From Chrysopilus asiliformis (lineage: Eukaryota; Arthropoda; Insecta; Diptera; Rhagionidae), in the NCBI GenBank assembly GCA_964034945.1, contig OZ035962.1, forward strand, positions 70,136,274 through 70,200,273: 64,000 nucleotides of DNA, read 5' to 3'. The translations under genes and the position numbers were made by a program. This document shows positions 43,810 to 55,697 of this stretch, piece by piece. Each line of letters opens with the position of its first letter. Position 1 is the stretch's first letter. The notes beneath the pieces were generated by a model that ran no database searches, had not been told where the DNA came from, and worked only from the letters and a program-made list of their open reading frames with translations.

Positions 43810-44940
43810 AAAAAAATATTTGATTTTATTCAAATTTAATATTATTTCTAAAATTTGGTTTATTGAAAAATTGAAGTATTAAAAATCAGTGTTTTTTTTA
43901 AACCTAAATTTTTTAATACTTCCCTTTTGCCTTATATACTCGGATCTACCATACGTGAATTATAATTCACGGAAGGAAAAATTTTAAAAATATTGAGAGA
44001 TAATACAAATTTCATTTAAAAAATATCGAATTCCAGAACTGGGATTAAAATATGATACAAAAAGCACTAAAAATATACCTATTTAATGCTGTTGGCATTA
44101 AATGTCATACTTTTTTTAATTACAATCTATCAAATTTTCAAATTCTAACAACAAATTTTCTAAAAAATTTAAAAATAATACAAGTTTGATTAAAAAAGTA
44201 GTTAATCATTTGAGAGGATGGAAATTTAATAGAAAAAGTATTAAAAAATGTCGAATTTCAGAAATGGGATAAAAAATTAGTCCAATAATTTTAACCGTGT
44301 AGAGTTCGTTCTTACAACCCCATTAATAAGAGAGGCAATAAGAGTGCGCTTAACCAGTAAGTCACGTTATTGCTATTTGACTACAGATTGTGATATTTTT
44401 AAAGTCACACATAACAAGGGGTAAAGACTTATTATTTTTCTGATTAGACCTATAAAAGTCTGTTTGTCTAGTTTTCTTTGATTTTATAGAACTTTGTTTT
44501 GTTAGAACATTTTATGTCTTCTTTTTTTTCTTGCCGTTGTTTATACGAATAACTAGATTAGTGACATGTAGAATGAATGGCAAAAATTAAAGAGACAAAA
44601 ATGTTTCACTTATTTTTTTCAGTTTTTTTTTTCTCATGATACCTCAACCCTTAAATATAATTGGATTACACCTTTGGCATCTATTTTTTCACGCTAATAA
44701 TACATCATAAATAAATGGAATACAGAAAGTGAAATTTGTTTTCCCAGTATGTTTGTTTTAGTCTCATTTTAAAATTTCTACGCCTTAAATTTGATAACAT
44801 AATCTGTATTTTCTTCGTTGTATGGAAAGCGTTGAAGCACATTCCACACGAATTTTATATTCTTTCATTGACGCATCCAGACGAAATTTAAATTGATTTC
44901 GTGATTTCCTTCGCAAAATGAGGTGAAATATCACAGTAAT
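43810..44940. other. No gene seen
   Basis: AT-rich sequence with long A/T runs and no frames worth calling. Confidence 0.45.
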
Positions 44941-45204
44941 ATACAGTGAGTGGAAAAAGTCACCGTACGGTCATGATTTTTGAATAAAATACTAAAACCC
45001 TAAAACACTGTATTTGTTTTTAAAATTCTGGTTACTGGATTTTGTTGCCTGGACAATTCTTTACAGATCTGTAAAAAAAGAAATTAAAAAAAATAATAAT
45101 TTAGTACTTAAATTTATCACTTTAACTAAAAATATGCTTTTTAAGAGCGTAAAAAGTCACCGTACGGCTATAAAAACAACCAATAAATATGGGCTAATTT
45201 ACCG

Positions 45205-45694
45205 TTAGTATTTGGTTGGGTATCCATTAGATCGAATTACTGCTTTAAGTCGCCTGGGCATCGTTTTTATCAACTTCCGGGTCACTTCCGGGGTTATTTT
45301 TGCCCATTCTTCTCACAACACCGCCTTAAGCGTTTTTTCGCTAGTAATAGTGTGGCTGCGGATTTTCCTGTCAAGCAGGTTCCACAGATCTTGGATGAGG
45401 TTTATATCAGGAGACTGGGCTGGCATTTTCAAACATTTAGGAGTGTTGTAGAGCAGCCATAAGCGCGTATTAAGTGCTCTATGCTTCGAATCGTTATCCT
45501 GCATAAACACAAACGTGTTCGTTATTCCCATTTATTCAGCGCTAGCATGTAAATTTTGTTTTAATATGTCAATATACACATACGGGTCCATAACCTCATC
45601 AATAAAATGCAGCCTACCCACCCCCCGCCCCGCTCATGCCGCCCCCTACCCTTACTCCATACTTGAGGTTTTCCTTTTGAAACTCCATATTCTT
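45205..45694 (-). pseudogene. Tc1-like transposase C-terminal half, left arm
   Basis: Mirror image of the right-arm copy. It ends in RSNGYPTKY and stop TAA at 45205-45207, contains FVFMQDNDSKH and SPDINLIQDLW, and carries the same early stop before EEWAKI. MGITNTF replaces MGITDTF of the other arm. Confidence 0.75.
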
Positions 45695-45845
45695 TTTACG
45701 GCACAAAATTGGCCTTTCTTCCGATTGGAAAATGTGAAATTTACTCTCGTCAGTAAATATTAGTCAATAAATAGTAAATATTACTGACGAGAGTAAATTT
45801 AACATTTTCCAATCGGAAGAAAGGCCAATTTTGTGCCGTGAAAAG

Positions 45846-46332
45846 AATATGGAGTTTCAAAAGGAAAACCTCAAGCATGGAGTCAGGGTATGGGGCGGCA
45901 TGAGCGTGGCGGGGGGTGGGTAGGCTGCATTTTATTGATGAAGTTATGGACCAGTATGTGTATATTGACATATTAAAACAAAATTTACATGCTAGCGCTG
46001 AATAAATGGGAATAACGGACACGTTTGTGTTTATGCAGGATAACGATTCGAAGCATAGAGCACTTAATACGCGCTTATGGCTGCTCTACAACACTCCTAA
46101 ATGTTTGAAAATGCCAGCCCAGTCTCCTGATATAAACCTCATCCAAGATCTGTGGAACCTGCTTGACAGGAAAATCCGCAGCCACACTATTACTAGCGAA
46201 AAAACGCTTAAGGCGGTGTTGTGAGAAGAATGGGCAAAAATAACCCCGGAAGTGACCCGGAAGTTGATAAAAACGATGCCCAGGCGACTTAAAGCAATAA
46301 TTCGATCTAATGGATACCCAACCAAATACTAA
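45846..46332 (+). pseudogene. Tc1-like transposase C-terminal half, right arm
   Basis: Reads VRVWGGMSVAG, shifts frame, then FVFMQDNDSKHRALNTRLWL, MPAQSPDINLIQDLWNLLD, a TGA at 46222-46224, and on to RSNGYPTKY with TAA at 46330-46332. QDND supplies the second catalytic Asp of the DDE triad. In the usual SPDLNPIENLW motif the Glu is catalytic; here Gln occupies that place, so the enzyme would be inactive even without stops. The N-terminal paired-like DNA-binding domain and first Asp are absent. Confidence 0.8.
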
Positions 46333-46989
46333 CGGTAAATTAGCCCATATTTATTGGTTGTTTTTATAGCCGTACGGTGACTTTTTACGCTCTTAAAAAG
46401 CATATTTTTAGTTAAAGTGATAAATTTAAGTACTAAATTATTATTTTTTTTAATTTCTTTTTTTACAGATCTGTAAAGAATTGTCCAGGCAACAAAATCC
46501 AGTAACCAGAATTTTAAAAACAAATACAGTGTTTTAGGATTTTAGTATTTTATTCAAAAATCATGACCGTACGGTGACTTTTTCCACTCACTGTATGTCG
46601 ATGTTATTGCATGTGCCACCAGGTGCCTTCCTAAGGCACGTGTCTCTCATCTCTACACTCAAAAACTTAACAGCTACCACAGCGAAGAAAAATATCATCT
46701 GGTACTATTTATATAGCCGAAATCGTACCTGTGATTTTTTATAGTAACAAATGCTATCTAAAATAACAAAACCAAATAGCATTTAATGACAATTTTATCA
46801 TCACTCTTCGCTTAAATAATGGCGCTATTTGCTATAAATTTTTACTGATCACCAGCAAAATTTGCTAATAAAATAGATTAAAGTGCTATCTGACAGTAAC
46901 AGATTCAGCTTAAAATATAGCAAAAAATTATATGTAATTTTACATATCGCGTTTGAAAAAAGCTTCACCCTACAAACTGCTTGAGCTCT

Positions 46990-47385
46990 GAATCATTTGA
47001 CAGGTTTTAAGCTTTTTGTTTTTTTTTTAATTACAGTTTTTTTGAAAAAATTTCAAAACCATTGCGTTTTTGGGAAATACTGAAAACTAAATTTAAAAGA
47101 TATAAAATTTTCTACATATTTTGCTTTGCCGGTTTTTTTATCTATAGTGGATCTAAAGATATTTGAAAAAAAATTGTTTTTTTTTTCGAAAATATCGCAA
47201 AACCCTTGTGTTTTTGGGAAAAATGAAATATAACCAAATTTAAAGGAAATAAATTCTCCTGCTTTTACGGTTTTTACGTATATTTATTTAACATAAAATG
47301 TTTGGAAAAATATTATTTTTCACATATTTTTTTCCGAAATTAAATATTGCAGAAGAAAGTTTTGTGTTGATCACAACTGATATTA
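46990..47385 (+). repeat. Family L repeat, diverged
   Basis: Ends GAAAGTTTTGTGTTGATCACAACTGATATT, the shared family terminus with one change. Upstream has AAATATCGCAAAACCC and similar words. The 5' limit is uncertain. Confidence 0.45.
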
Positions 47386-47689
47386 TATAGTAGGAAACAA
47401 TTGAATGATATATGAAAATGGAAAATTTATTGAATCTGTCAACATAAAGTTAGACAATTTTTTAAAACGCCTAAAGCTATGCAAAGCAAAAATGATTTAG
47501 GGTTTCCACAAGTAAAATAATCGTTTAAATTTCATTTGAGTTGAAACAGAAAAGAAATGAATTATGTTTTCATCGTCATATTTAAACATAATCAAGGTAT
47601 TCACAAAAACTATTAATTTAGCTGTTATTGTGGAGAATAATGCTAATAATATCAATAAATACTAATTGTTTAAGTTTTTCCCTGCACCA

Positions 47690-48003
47690 GCTCGGTCAGC
47701 TCGCCGACAAAATTTCATGGTTGATTCAAAATGAAATCTTATTCCGGCGTCATACAATCTAAATTTCGTCACTTAAAGAAAGTATTAGGAAATATAGTGC
47801 GTATGCTGTGTTGCTTAAATTCACAATTCTATTATGTATGATAATGGGTAACAAAAAATGTTATATGTGGTTCATCGTCCGACTGTCAAAATCAAATGAA
47901 AAACAAATCATGTTTAGAACAATAAAGTGTGCGGAATTGTATATCGAGGTCGACATTGTCGCGGTAAATGTTGTGTCGGGGCAATTGTATTCCGGCCTTG
48001 AAA
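47690..48003. mobile_element. MITE family with AAGGCCGGAATACAATTG end, copy 1 (left-truncated)
   Basis: Shares more than 250 bp with 55845-56135, including CAAAATTTCATGGYTGATTC, TGCTGTGTTG and GACATTGTCG. The right end GGGCAATTGTATTCCGGCCT is the reverse complement of the terminus that begins the other copy at 55698. The left terminus is missing. Confidence 0.65.
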
Positions 48004-48023
48004 CACTTTTTATATTCAATTTT

Positions 48024-48151
48024 TGTACAAATAAACATTTGAGCAGATTGTACAAATAAACACTTGAGCAGATTGTACAAATAAACATTTACATCAAAAA
48101 TGAGCAGATTGCTCAGCTCACAGTCAAAAATGAGCAGATTGCTAAGCTCAC
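48024..48151. repeat. Two adjacent tandem repeats (25 bp and 30 bp)
   Basis: TGTACAAATAAACATTTGAG plus CAGAT is repeated two and a half times. It is followed by two 30-bp units starting TCAAAAATGAGCAGATTGCT. Both units share GAGCAGATTG, so they probably arose from each other. Confidence 0.85.
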
Positions 48152-48324
48152 TAGGTTCATTTTTGCTTATTTCATATATTTTTGGTCTCAATTGCGGACT
48201 CTATGAGGCCTTTGATCCTAATGCGATGGAAATAGTATTCAATATCCATTCACCTATAAAATCGAAGCCGGAAGCTCAGACGCGCTCCGAGGAATATTTT
48301 TATAATCTATAGGCAGGCGTATAT

Positions 48325-48600
48325 TAGATTTAGTATACCTTTTGTAACGCCTCGAACCAATCACCGGACACAAAAATGAACTACACCAAGATGTTTGGAA
48401 TGACAAAAGATTTTGATTTCCGTATGTCCGTCCGTCTGACTGACTGTCTGTCCGTGAACACCATAACTTTCGTTTAGAGAAAACGATTTCGTTCATATGG
48501 GAGAGAGAAAAGTAGTAGTCCGATTTTGTCCAGTTACGAATTCGTCCTCCCATTTTACGAAAAAAACTGTTGGGCATTTCTAGCTCTAGATTACACTGAA
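48325..48600 (+). repeat. Family G repeat
   Basis: GATTTAGTATACCTTTTGTA, ACGCCTCGAACCAATCACC, core CGGACACAAAAATGAACTAC, a GTCY run (TGTCCGTCCGTCTGACTGAC), then GGTCCGATTTTGT-type sequence shared with 58.9-59.1 kb. Confidence 0.7.
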
Positions 48601-49216
48601 CTGTATGCAGTCCAATCCAAAATTTTATAAATAAGAATTTTTAGTATGAATAAGAAATTTATTAAAGTTAATTTTTGGTTTAATTTAGTCTACCATTTTA
48701 ATTATTGAGTTAAGTTCAATATTCATATAATAAAAAATTATTAAATATGATGACAAAAAATACTAAAATATTTTCAACAATTCGCATGTGCCAAATTCTA
48801 ATCGAAAATTATAATTAGATTTCATCAATATAATTTTTGAATTGCAACGAACTCCAGGATTTTTTATCGTCTAGGCTTTAGTTTTTGTTTATTTTAAAGG
48901 GATGATTTCGTTTATGTCCGTTTTTATAAACGATTTTTATATATATAGATTATTCGTTGACTTACCGTGAAATCAAAGCCACACAAAACCAACGAGAAAT
49001 TTTTCGCTCCGAATATGGCTGATTTATTGATTAGATTTATAACAGTATGCAGATAAAGTTTTTATGAGGTAAACTGTGCATTAATATCGAGACATGTCAA
49101 ATCTGGCTTTTTATAAAAAAAACTTTTAATTGTTATAGAATTCCAAGCACTCTACTGAGTATCATAATTAGAAGCCCTCTAGTAGATATAAAGAAGAAGA
49201 AAAGAACATTATCAGC

Positions 49217-50315
49217 CACGGCATAGAGACAACCAAGGTATGCCATAAACTTTTGATAGTCAGGTGTGACGTCATTTGTGCCGACTTTTTTTAATTAATT
49301 TTTATGTTTATTGATCACTATTTAATGCAATCAGACCACTAATTTACAAATATCTTATTTAGATCGCACAAAATTTTAAATAACCATCCACAAAACAAAA
49401 TTCCTTCTGAACTTGACGAACTAATCGGCACAAGTGACGTAGCAACGAAATGTCAGATTTGAGTTTACAGCAAGCATCATCAGCTAGTGGCTCGGCTGGC
49501 TCATCACACAGATTGGCTTTAACAGCGTAGCCCTATAATCGACCTTTTATTGTGTGCTGTAATGCTTGTGTGTTGCGGTTTCAACCGTGCTTTGGAGTTG
49601 GAATCGGTGCTGTATTTTAATGTGTAGTGGTTACAAATTTTGATTGTGAAGGGAGCGACAGTTACTTTGATGACCCCTGGTTTACAGCATACCTTGGTTG
49701 TCTGTATGCCGTGATTAGGGCTGCCATCATATCTCTTTTAAAGAGAACCTTATCTCTTTTTTTAACCCCATTCTTTTTCCTCTTTCTTTTTCCTTGCCAG
49801 TTCTCTTTAGTTCTCTTTTTTCAGAAAACTCTTGGTTCATACTATGCGTAAAAAACCAAACAGATTTTTCCACGAATATTCCATTATGAATTAAAATGAT
49901 CACGTTATTTATTGTATAGTAGTACTCTACTCTACAATTTTCTGTGTGTAGTGCGAAACTGTACATTATAATTGTAACGTAAAGCTATTTATTGTATGCG
50001 CCAGCAAGAACAGTTTCTTCTCCCACGATCAGCTGCTGTAAAAATCAAAACAAATCAAAATTGTGCGGTTAAGGAAATAGCCGGTTTTGACATTTTCAGT
50101 TTTTTTTTCGATAGATACGGAAATAACAGGCACGAAAAATTACACTTTTTTGGAATAATTCTGTGCAGTCATTCTAAGTTCTGTAATTTTCACATTCAAA
50201 AAAAGTTCTCTTTTAGTTCTCTTTTTTCATTTGGTTAATTTCCTATACAATATCTCTTTTTTTTAACCCAAAGGTTCTCTTTTCACAAATAGGTTCCATG
50301 GCAGCCCTAGCCGTG
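49217..50315. mobile_element. MULE-like MITE, copy 1, split by a nested hAT-like MITE
   Basis: Terminus CACGGCATAGAGACAACCAA on the left is mirrored at the right, whose final bases GCCGTG occur at both 49708-49713 and 50310-50315. The 9-bp duplication ATTATCAGC flanks the whole at 49208-49216 and 50316-50324. Nine-base duplications and long termini are typical of Mutator-like elements. About 150 bp of extra interior distinguishes it from the copy at 62312. Non-coding. Confidence 0.75.
49716..50309. mobile_element. hAT-like MITE nested at the tip of the MULE-like MITE (594 bp)
   Basis: Ends TAGGGCTGCCAT in inverted orientation, with 8-bp duplication GCCGTGAT at 49708-49715 and 50310-50317. 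The terminus fits the hAT pattern (YARNG start, 8-bp duplication). AGTTCTCTTTT words cluster near both ends. The insertion separates the last six bases of the host MITE from its target duplication. Confidence 0.8.
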
Positions 50316-50324
50316 ATTATCAGC

Positions 50325-51871
50325 ATTGTATTAGCTTAAGAAGCATTGAATAAAGAAATATAAATCTATTAACATCGTTGTTATTATTTGGAAATTCTTC
50401 AGATTAATTGCGTAAAATAATAAAGTTTTTTTTTCTTAAAACCATGTTATTTTACCTATTTTTTACGGGTTTTTGGGATATGGAACCAATCACCAATATT
50501 TATATCTCTTTTTACATGGTTTTTCTAAAACGTATCTACCGAGTAAAAACAAAATTGCGTGTACAATAAAAATTCTCTTTTACCTTCCCTTTCACAAATA
50601 CAAAGCTATGCATTATCAAAAATTCATTACAAAATAAAGATCGGTTAAAATATGAACGGGAATGTATGCAAATAACATTTTTCAACAAAAGGGACAATAA
50701 ATTTAAGACAACCTCCCTCAGCTCTTAAGCAGGATTGTGTTGTCTGATGCCTTCCCAACATACGTTACTAACTTCTGTCGAGCATTGGTTACAATAACAA
50801 ACGTTCCTGTAATATTCAAATAACATTTGCTTATTCTCTGAAACAATATTCGTGTTTGCCGTGGTGCCACATCGCACCTGGTTTGAAATTCAAAACTTTC
50901 TTGCCCTATGCAAACACGAGCGAATTTTTACCTGCGTACATTTTGGGTCATGATATTATATCAACTCAGGAGCAGGAAAAATCATAATAAATGTGATGAC
51001 TGTAGAACATAAAACGTCACACGCCAAAGTACTGGGGAAGTCAAGGTCAATTGAGGCCAACCGTTTTTTTTTTGTCCGTGGAGTCACCTATGAATCAATC
51101 ACTCCGTTCTTTCTTCCACTCCACTCGTCGTAGTCCGACTGTTGTTTTTTTTAAATTGTACTACGAACGCCTACTTTAATAAATCAGTCATTTCCACATG
51201 GGAATTAGATAGCATATGGCAACACTGAACCTATCCGTCGCATTAAAAGTTGTAAAAAAAAACGAACACCAAACATACATAAGCTCCGATGGTGTTTTGA
51301 ATTTCAAAAAAAAAATCAAATTAACGCCTCCCACTATCTGGCATTTTTCGGTCAGTTTTCATCTTGAATTCTTAAATCTTTTAGTATGTGCAGAAAATAT
51401 GTGGAAAATGAACTCCAGCAACGGCTATAAATGAGACTTTATTGAGTGGAACTGTGGAACTCTATCACCGGATAGAATTTAATGTTGTTCTCAACTTGAT
51501 TCCACCATTTGCATGCTGTTTATCATCTCTTTCAAACGTTAACTGGGCTTTGATCAAATTAAAATTGTGGACTTTACATAACAATACTATTGCTAATCAA
51601 AACCTTTTTTTTTGTTATAGAGATGAGATCTGGCAAAAAATTGGAAATTCTGAATAAAACATGGAAAATGTGTTTGCGAATTATTGATTCTAGTTTGCAA
51701 AACATATTTAATCAACTTTTTAGTATTTCGTTGCTAAATTTTTTGTGTCCAAACATCAGAATTTAGATCGTATTTGCCTTTGATATACGCATACCACACC
51801 CTCACCGTATCTATATTACATTTGTGAAAAATAAATTTGAGATTTTGCCTAATAACATAAATAACATATGT
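50325..51871. other. No gene seen
   Basis: Frames at 51216-51434 and 51442-51657 are short and motif-free. A 3' splice-like tract (CCTTTTTTTTTGTTATAG) at about 51621 has no partner donor. Confidence 0.4.
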
Positions 51872-51904
51872 GATGTGAATAGCATATGACTTTCTTATAC
51901 AAAA

Positions 51905-52235
51905 CTAGAATTTGGACCCGTCTTCGCCCGGCTAAAAGCGTGACTGGAAATCAGGTAGCTTAGAGTAGGGCGGTCTTTGCTTTTCTTTAAAGTTTTTTCT
52001 CCTCGGAAAATGGTTATCAAAAATCAACAAAAAGACAATAAATTGCAGCATTCGGATTCACTTTACCCCCTCCCCTTACTCCCCCCACCCCTCGCGCTAC
52101 TTTTTCGTATGCCTATGTTGGAACCAGAACTACCACAGACACTCATGCCAAATTTCAAGTCAATCGGTTCAGCCGTTTTTGCGTGAAAGAGGAACAGACA
52201 GACACCAACTCATTTTTATATATTAGTATAGTATG
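51905..52235 (+). mobile_element. RTE-like non-LTR retrotransposon 3' UTR
   Basis: Contains CATGCCAAATTTCAAGTCAA, TCGGTTCAGCCGTTTTTGCG, TGAAAGAGGAACAGACAGAC and an ATTTTTATATATTAGTATAG tail. This series is characteristic of 3' ends of RTE-type LINEs in many insects (recognised from memory). No coding part is present, so it is a strongly truncated insertion. Confidence 0.6.
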
Positions 52236-52668
52236 ATATCGGTTCCGGCACTATAACCGACGATTTACCGTTATCAATATGTTTAAGACTTGGTAAAAAA
52301 ACGTTTCTTTTTTATAAACTAATATTTTATTCGTCGATTATAGTGTAAAAAACTCAGGAACGTATATTTTGTTAAATACAGTTACGTACTCGGTTTACGT
52401 AATCCTCGATTTGCGCAACTCCTCGATTTTCGCAACTCCTCGATTTTCGCAACAATTTTTTCAAAATTACTGACTGTGTAAATACACCCTTACTTGCAAA
52501 TTGGACCTTGATAAACCCAACTTTCGCTTACGTTTTTTTTTTCACTTCATCTGAATTTGTCATTCTGGCAGTTATTTTACAGTTAGAATTATTTCTCATT
52601 CCCTCTATTTTATTGTCACTTTCTGATCTATTTGTGCGCATTTATTTTGATGTTTGTGTCGAGCAGTA

Positions 52669-52794
52669 ATGATGACGGTTGTAAAAAGAATCGTAAAGTT
52701 GTCAATTAAAAGTAAAATTGAAATTTTGGAAAACTGCGCAAATGGGTATCTGTTAAATTATTGTGTCAGGGAAGTGAACAAGTCGACCATATAA
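52669..52794 (+). pseudogene. Tigger/pogo transposase N-terminal HTH fragment
   Basis: 41 codons: after MMTVVKR come KLSIKSKIEILENCANGYLL and VREVNKSTI, ending in TAA. The pattern (L-S-x-K-x-K-I-E-I-L ... V-x-K-S-T-I) fits the CENP-B/pogo helix-turn-helix. The second HTH and DDE domain are missing. Confidence 0.6.
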
Positions 52795-52949
52795 CTAGGA
52801 TCAAAAGGCAGGAAAATATAATCCGAAAGTTTGTCAGCTACAGACCAAAATTGGTCGATTTTTCAATCTAAAATAGGCTCAAAATTGTGTGTGTTAAAAT
52901 TATACTTGTGCCCAAACTTTTTCCATACCTTAACTTAAAAGTAGATTAA

Positions 52950-53617
52950 TGGGCTCTCTCCATTGCCAGGATATTTTAGTTGCGATAAAAATGTGTTACA
53001 AATAGAAAGAGACAGATAGCTGTAATTGTCAATGGGAAAGACAGAATACGGGCACGAGTCTTTATAGAAAGTTTTATAGGATAAAATCATAGGAATTTAA
53101 ACCGTAGTCCATGTCCAAAACATTCAATTTTCAAATATTAGCTATATGTCGACATTTTCCCACTCGTGAATCATTTTAGATTTGACGTATCGTTTTGTAA
53201 TAAGATGGATCCGCGAAAGAAAAAATTGTTAATCGACATAATTCTTTCAGTACAAGTGACAGTGACAATGAAGATCATCTTTGTGTACTTAAAAAAAGAG
53301 AAAATTTTGGGTTCATCCCTATTACAAGAAAAGGGACATAGACGGGGCATTCGTCACTGTTTTTAGAGCATTACGTTCTGTAGACGATCCGAGTTTCTTT
53401 TGCATAAAGAAACTGCATATGTCAAAATCAGACAGATTTGGACTACTTTTGTAGTTTATTTTATAGGAAGCGTACGTCAGTTCAACTACATGTACCAAAG
53501 CGACACCTGGCGACGAACGCTTTTTTTTGTTCTCTCTCTCTCTTACCAAGCCTTTGTTATATAAGTGTGTCCCTACATTTTATCGCAACTAAAATATCCT
53601 GGCAATGGGGAGAGCCC
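52950..53617. mobile_element. TTAA-flanked MITE nested in the pogo-like element (668 bp)
   Basis: TTAA-T-GGGCTCTCTCCATTGCC on the left and, from the right, TTAA-GGGCTCTCCCCATTGCC. The inverted repeat runs about 45 bp to TTAGTTGCGATAAAA. The single extra T on the left looks like a small indel. TTAA duplication suggests piggyBac-type mobilisation. The 66-75-codon frames inside are not recognised. Confidence 0.7.
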
Positions 53618-53859
53618 TTAAACTGATTTTTTTACTTTTTTTCTAAGTTAAGTGATTTATTCGAAAAATAAATTACTAATTTTTAACTATATATTATGGG
53701 TTTTATAACTCCTTTTCTAGCATTTAAACGCAAATTTTGTGACTCGGTAAATGCAACAACCTCGGTTAATGCAACTTCTCCGATTTCTATTAGTTCCGAT
53801 TACCGAGGGCGTACTGTATATCAATTTACTATTAAAGGCAAAAATTTTAATATCTTTTT

Positions 53860-54075
53860 TTCGAGAAACCGTTAGTTTTCATGCAATTCGCATAAATAAA
53901 ATTTTTACCTTTTAATGAAAATCTCTCAGTAACGGTAAAAGATAGCGGGTCACAGTTGAAAACAAAATTATGAGAATCGTTATTCTCTTTAATTCGCTTC
54001 ACACATTCAACTATCAAAAGACCGTTAGTTTTCGAGATATTTGCAAAAAAATGATTTTTTTGAACTAACGGTATT
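53860..54075 (-). repeat. Family L-like tract
   Basis: Words such as AACGGTAAAAGATAGCGGGT, ACCGTTAGTTTTCGAGATAT and AACTAACGGTA are the family L body in reverse. Boundaries were not resolved. Confidence 0.45.
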
Positions 54076-54079
54076 TCTC

Positions 54080-55697
54080 CATCATTTGATGTTTAACGCA
54101 AGGAGGATTTAGGAAGGATTTGCTATGAAAATAAGATAATTTGAAAAAAAACCCAAATTGTTTTACTGTTGTAAAATTGTATAAATGCATTTTTATGTCA
54201 AATTTTTCTCGCTGAACTATTGCGCTGATTTTTAATATGGCATGCATTTGTGTGACTTCGAACGTAATCATATCGAATGCTGTGTTAACATTAATTGTGT
54301 AATATTATTGCAAACACTCCCAACAAAAGTAAGTTTTGTATTTGTGAGCGTTGGCAACACTAGTGCAGCTAGTCAAATAATTTACTATATGTACCTCCTC
54401 CAGCAATTGATGAAACTGAATTTTTTTTTTGCGCTTCGATTCATTTCATTGTACTACTTATAACTCCAATAACATGCACATGTTTTTTTTCTCTTACTAC
54501 ATATTTCAATTACTTCTGCTCACGCATAACGACGGCATTGGAACCAAGAATAGAGACTTGCGGGCTTAGAATTAGTATGATGTTCATTAAAATATCAAAG
54601 AATATAGCAAAGTATCTTAGCAAGCTGATATGGTATGACGCGCTCGGCAAGTGGTTTTTGTGTTGGCTAAACCTGTTTGTAAATTCGACACAAACTACAG
54701 TGTACAACAACTATTGTGGAAAGTGTCAAATACTGAAAGCTGAACAGATACAATTGCGTGGTTCTGCCCAGTTCCAGCTGTTGTGCAAAGAAGAACGTAG
54801 AAGTGTTTCGTCTTATAAGAAAATGGCCATCACATGTTCCCAACACACTTCAGTTTCCTCTATTGTACACAAAGCGACGAGCTGTAAGATAGCGTTGCAT
54901 GTGAGTCGGTGCTTTTGAGTTATTTATGCTATAATTTGAGCTTAAAATCAGGTGGGCGATTTCCTAACAACAGTGGCTTCTAAAATCGTGCCGGTCCGTT
55001 ATCAAGTAAATAAAAATCACGTTATTGTCCGACTTCTAGAATATCTCAACAGAACTTGAAACTATATATCTGTAATTATTACGTACGTTAAATACTTCAA
55101 GGGGAATAATATTAAAGTTTTCTAATTTTTAAGAGCGTTTCGTGTTAACGATTTTAAATGAACATCAATTGACATTATATTGGTATTGGTACTACCTGCA
55201 GTTTTACATGGAATATTAAATTCCGCTAAAGTCTACTAGAGCTATTTAGGTAACACTATTGTTTCTACACGGAAAAAAAACTTGTTACGAAAAAACTTGT
55301 TACAAAAGTTTTCGGTTATAAGAATTCAGTAACGGATTTTATGACTCTCTTCCTTCATTTAGGAGATTGTTTAAGTACAGAAAATACTTCGGAAGCGGAA
55401 ATTATTGGAGGCATCCCTGATTACACATAAATTAAATTTTCTCTAAGACGGAATTTGTTTTAAACCGAAAAGAAAAATATACTCAATAAAAAAAACAAAG
55501 AGCACGACTGATATTAATTAGAACGGCTTGAACAGAAATTGGAGACAATTTTGAAAAACGCTAAATACTAAATTAAGAAATGTTGATTTAAAATATTATT
55601 CCCATGCATGGGGACAGTCATAAAATAAGTCACGCTAATTTTATGCGGAAAATTTCAGACATAATAACATAATTTCTAACTATATCGGACAAAACTT
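54080..55697. other. No gene called
   Basis: A 126-codon frame at 54538-54918 (+) is long for this base composition but has no motif, no homologous feel and no splice-site pairing. The remainder is AT-rich. Confidence 0.4.

Larger units (their letters stand above)
44944..46593. mobile_element. Palindromic Tc1-like element: two 3' halves head to head
   Basis: A 1650-bp near-perfect inverted repeat (arms about 815 bp, centre about 45762-45775), with TA at both outer sides. Each arm runs from the terminus CAGTGAGTGGAAAAAGTCAC to the middle of a Tc1 transposase gene. AAAAAGTCACCGTACGG occurs twice in direct orientation in each terminus (44954 and 45151; mirrored at 46370 and 46567), about 197 bp apart. 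This is the IR/DR arrangement of Minos/Sleeping Beauty-type elements. Arms differ by only a few bases. Neither half contains a complete gene, but both transposase-binding ends appear intact. Confidence 0.85.
52379..53816 (+). mobile_element. pogo/Tigger-like DNA transposon 2, degenerate
   Basis: Ends CAGTTACGTACTCGGTTTAC and, from the right, CAGTACGCCCTCGGTAATCG, with TA outside each (52377-52378 and 53817-53818). TCGATTTTCGCAACTCC words repeat near the left end and CTCGGTTAATGCAAC near the right. A CENP-B-type N-terminal fragment is at 52669-52794; a TTAA MITE interrupts the middle. A family L-like tract flanks it on the right. Confidence 0.7.

Noticed and set aside
48966..49018. 53-nt minus-strand exon (AATCAG to ACG|GTAAGT)
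   Set aside because: The acceptor has almost no pyrimidine tract and the open frame is too short to judge.
54538..54918. 126-codon plus-strand frame
   Set aside because: No recognisable motif, no splice-bounded structure, no start context beyond chance, and no repeated copy to suggest a transposon gene.
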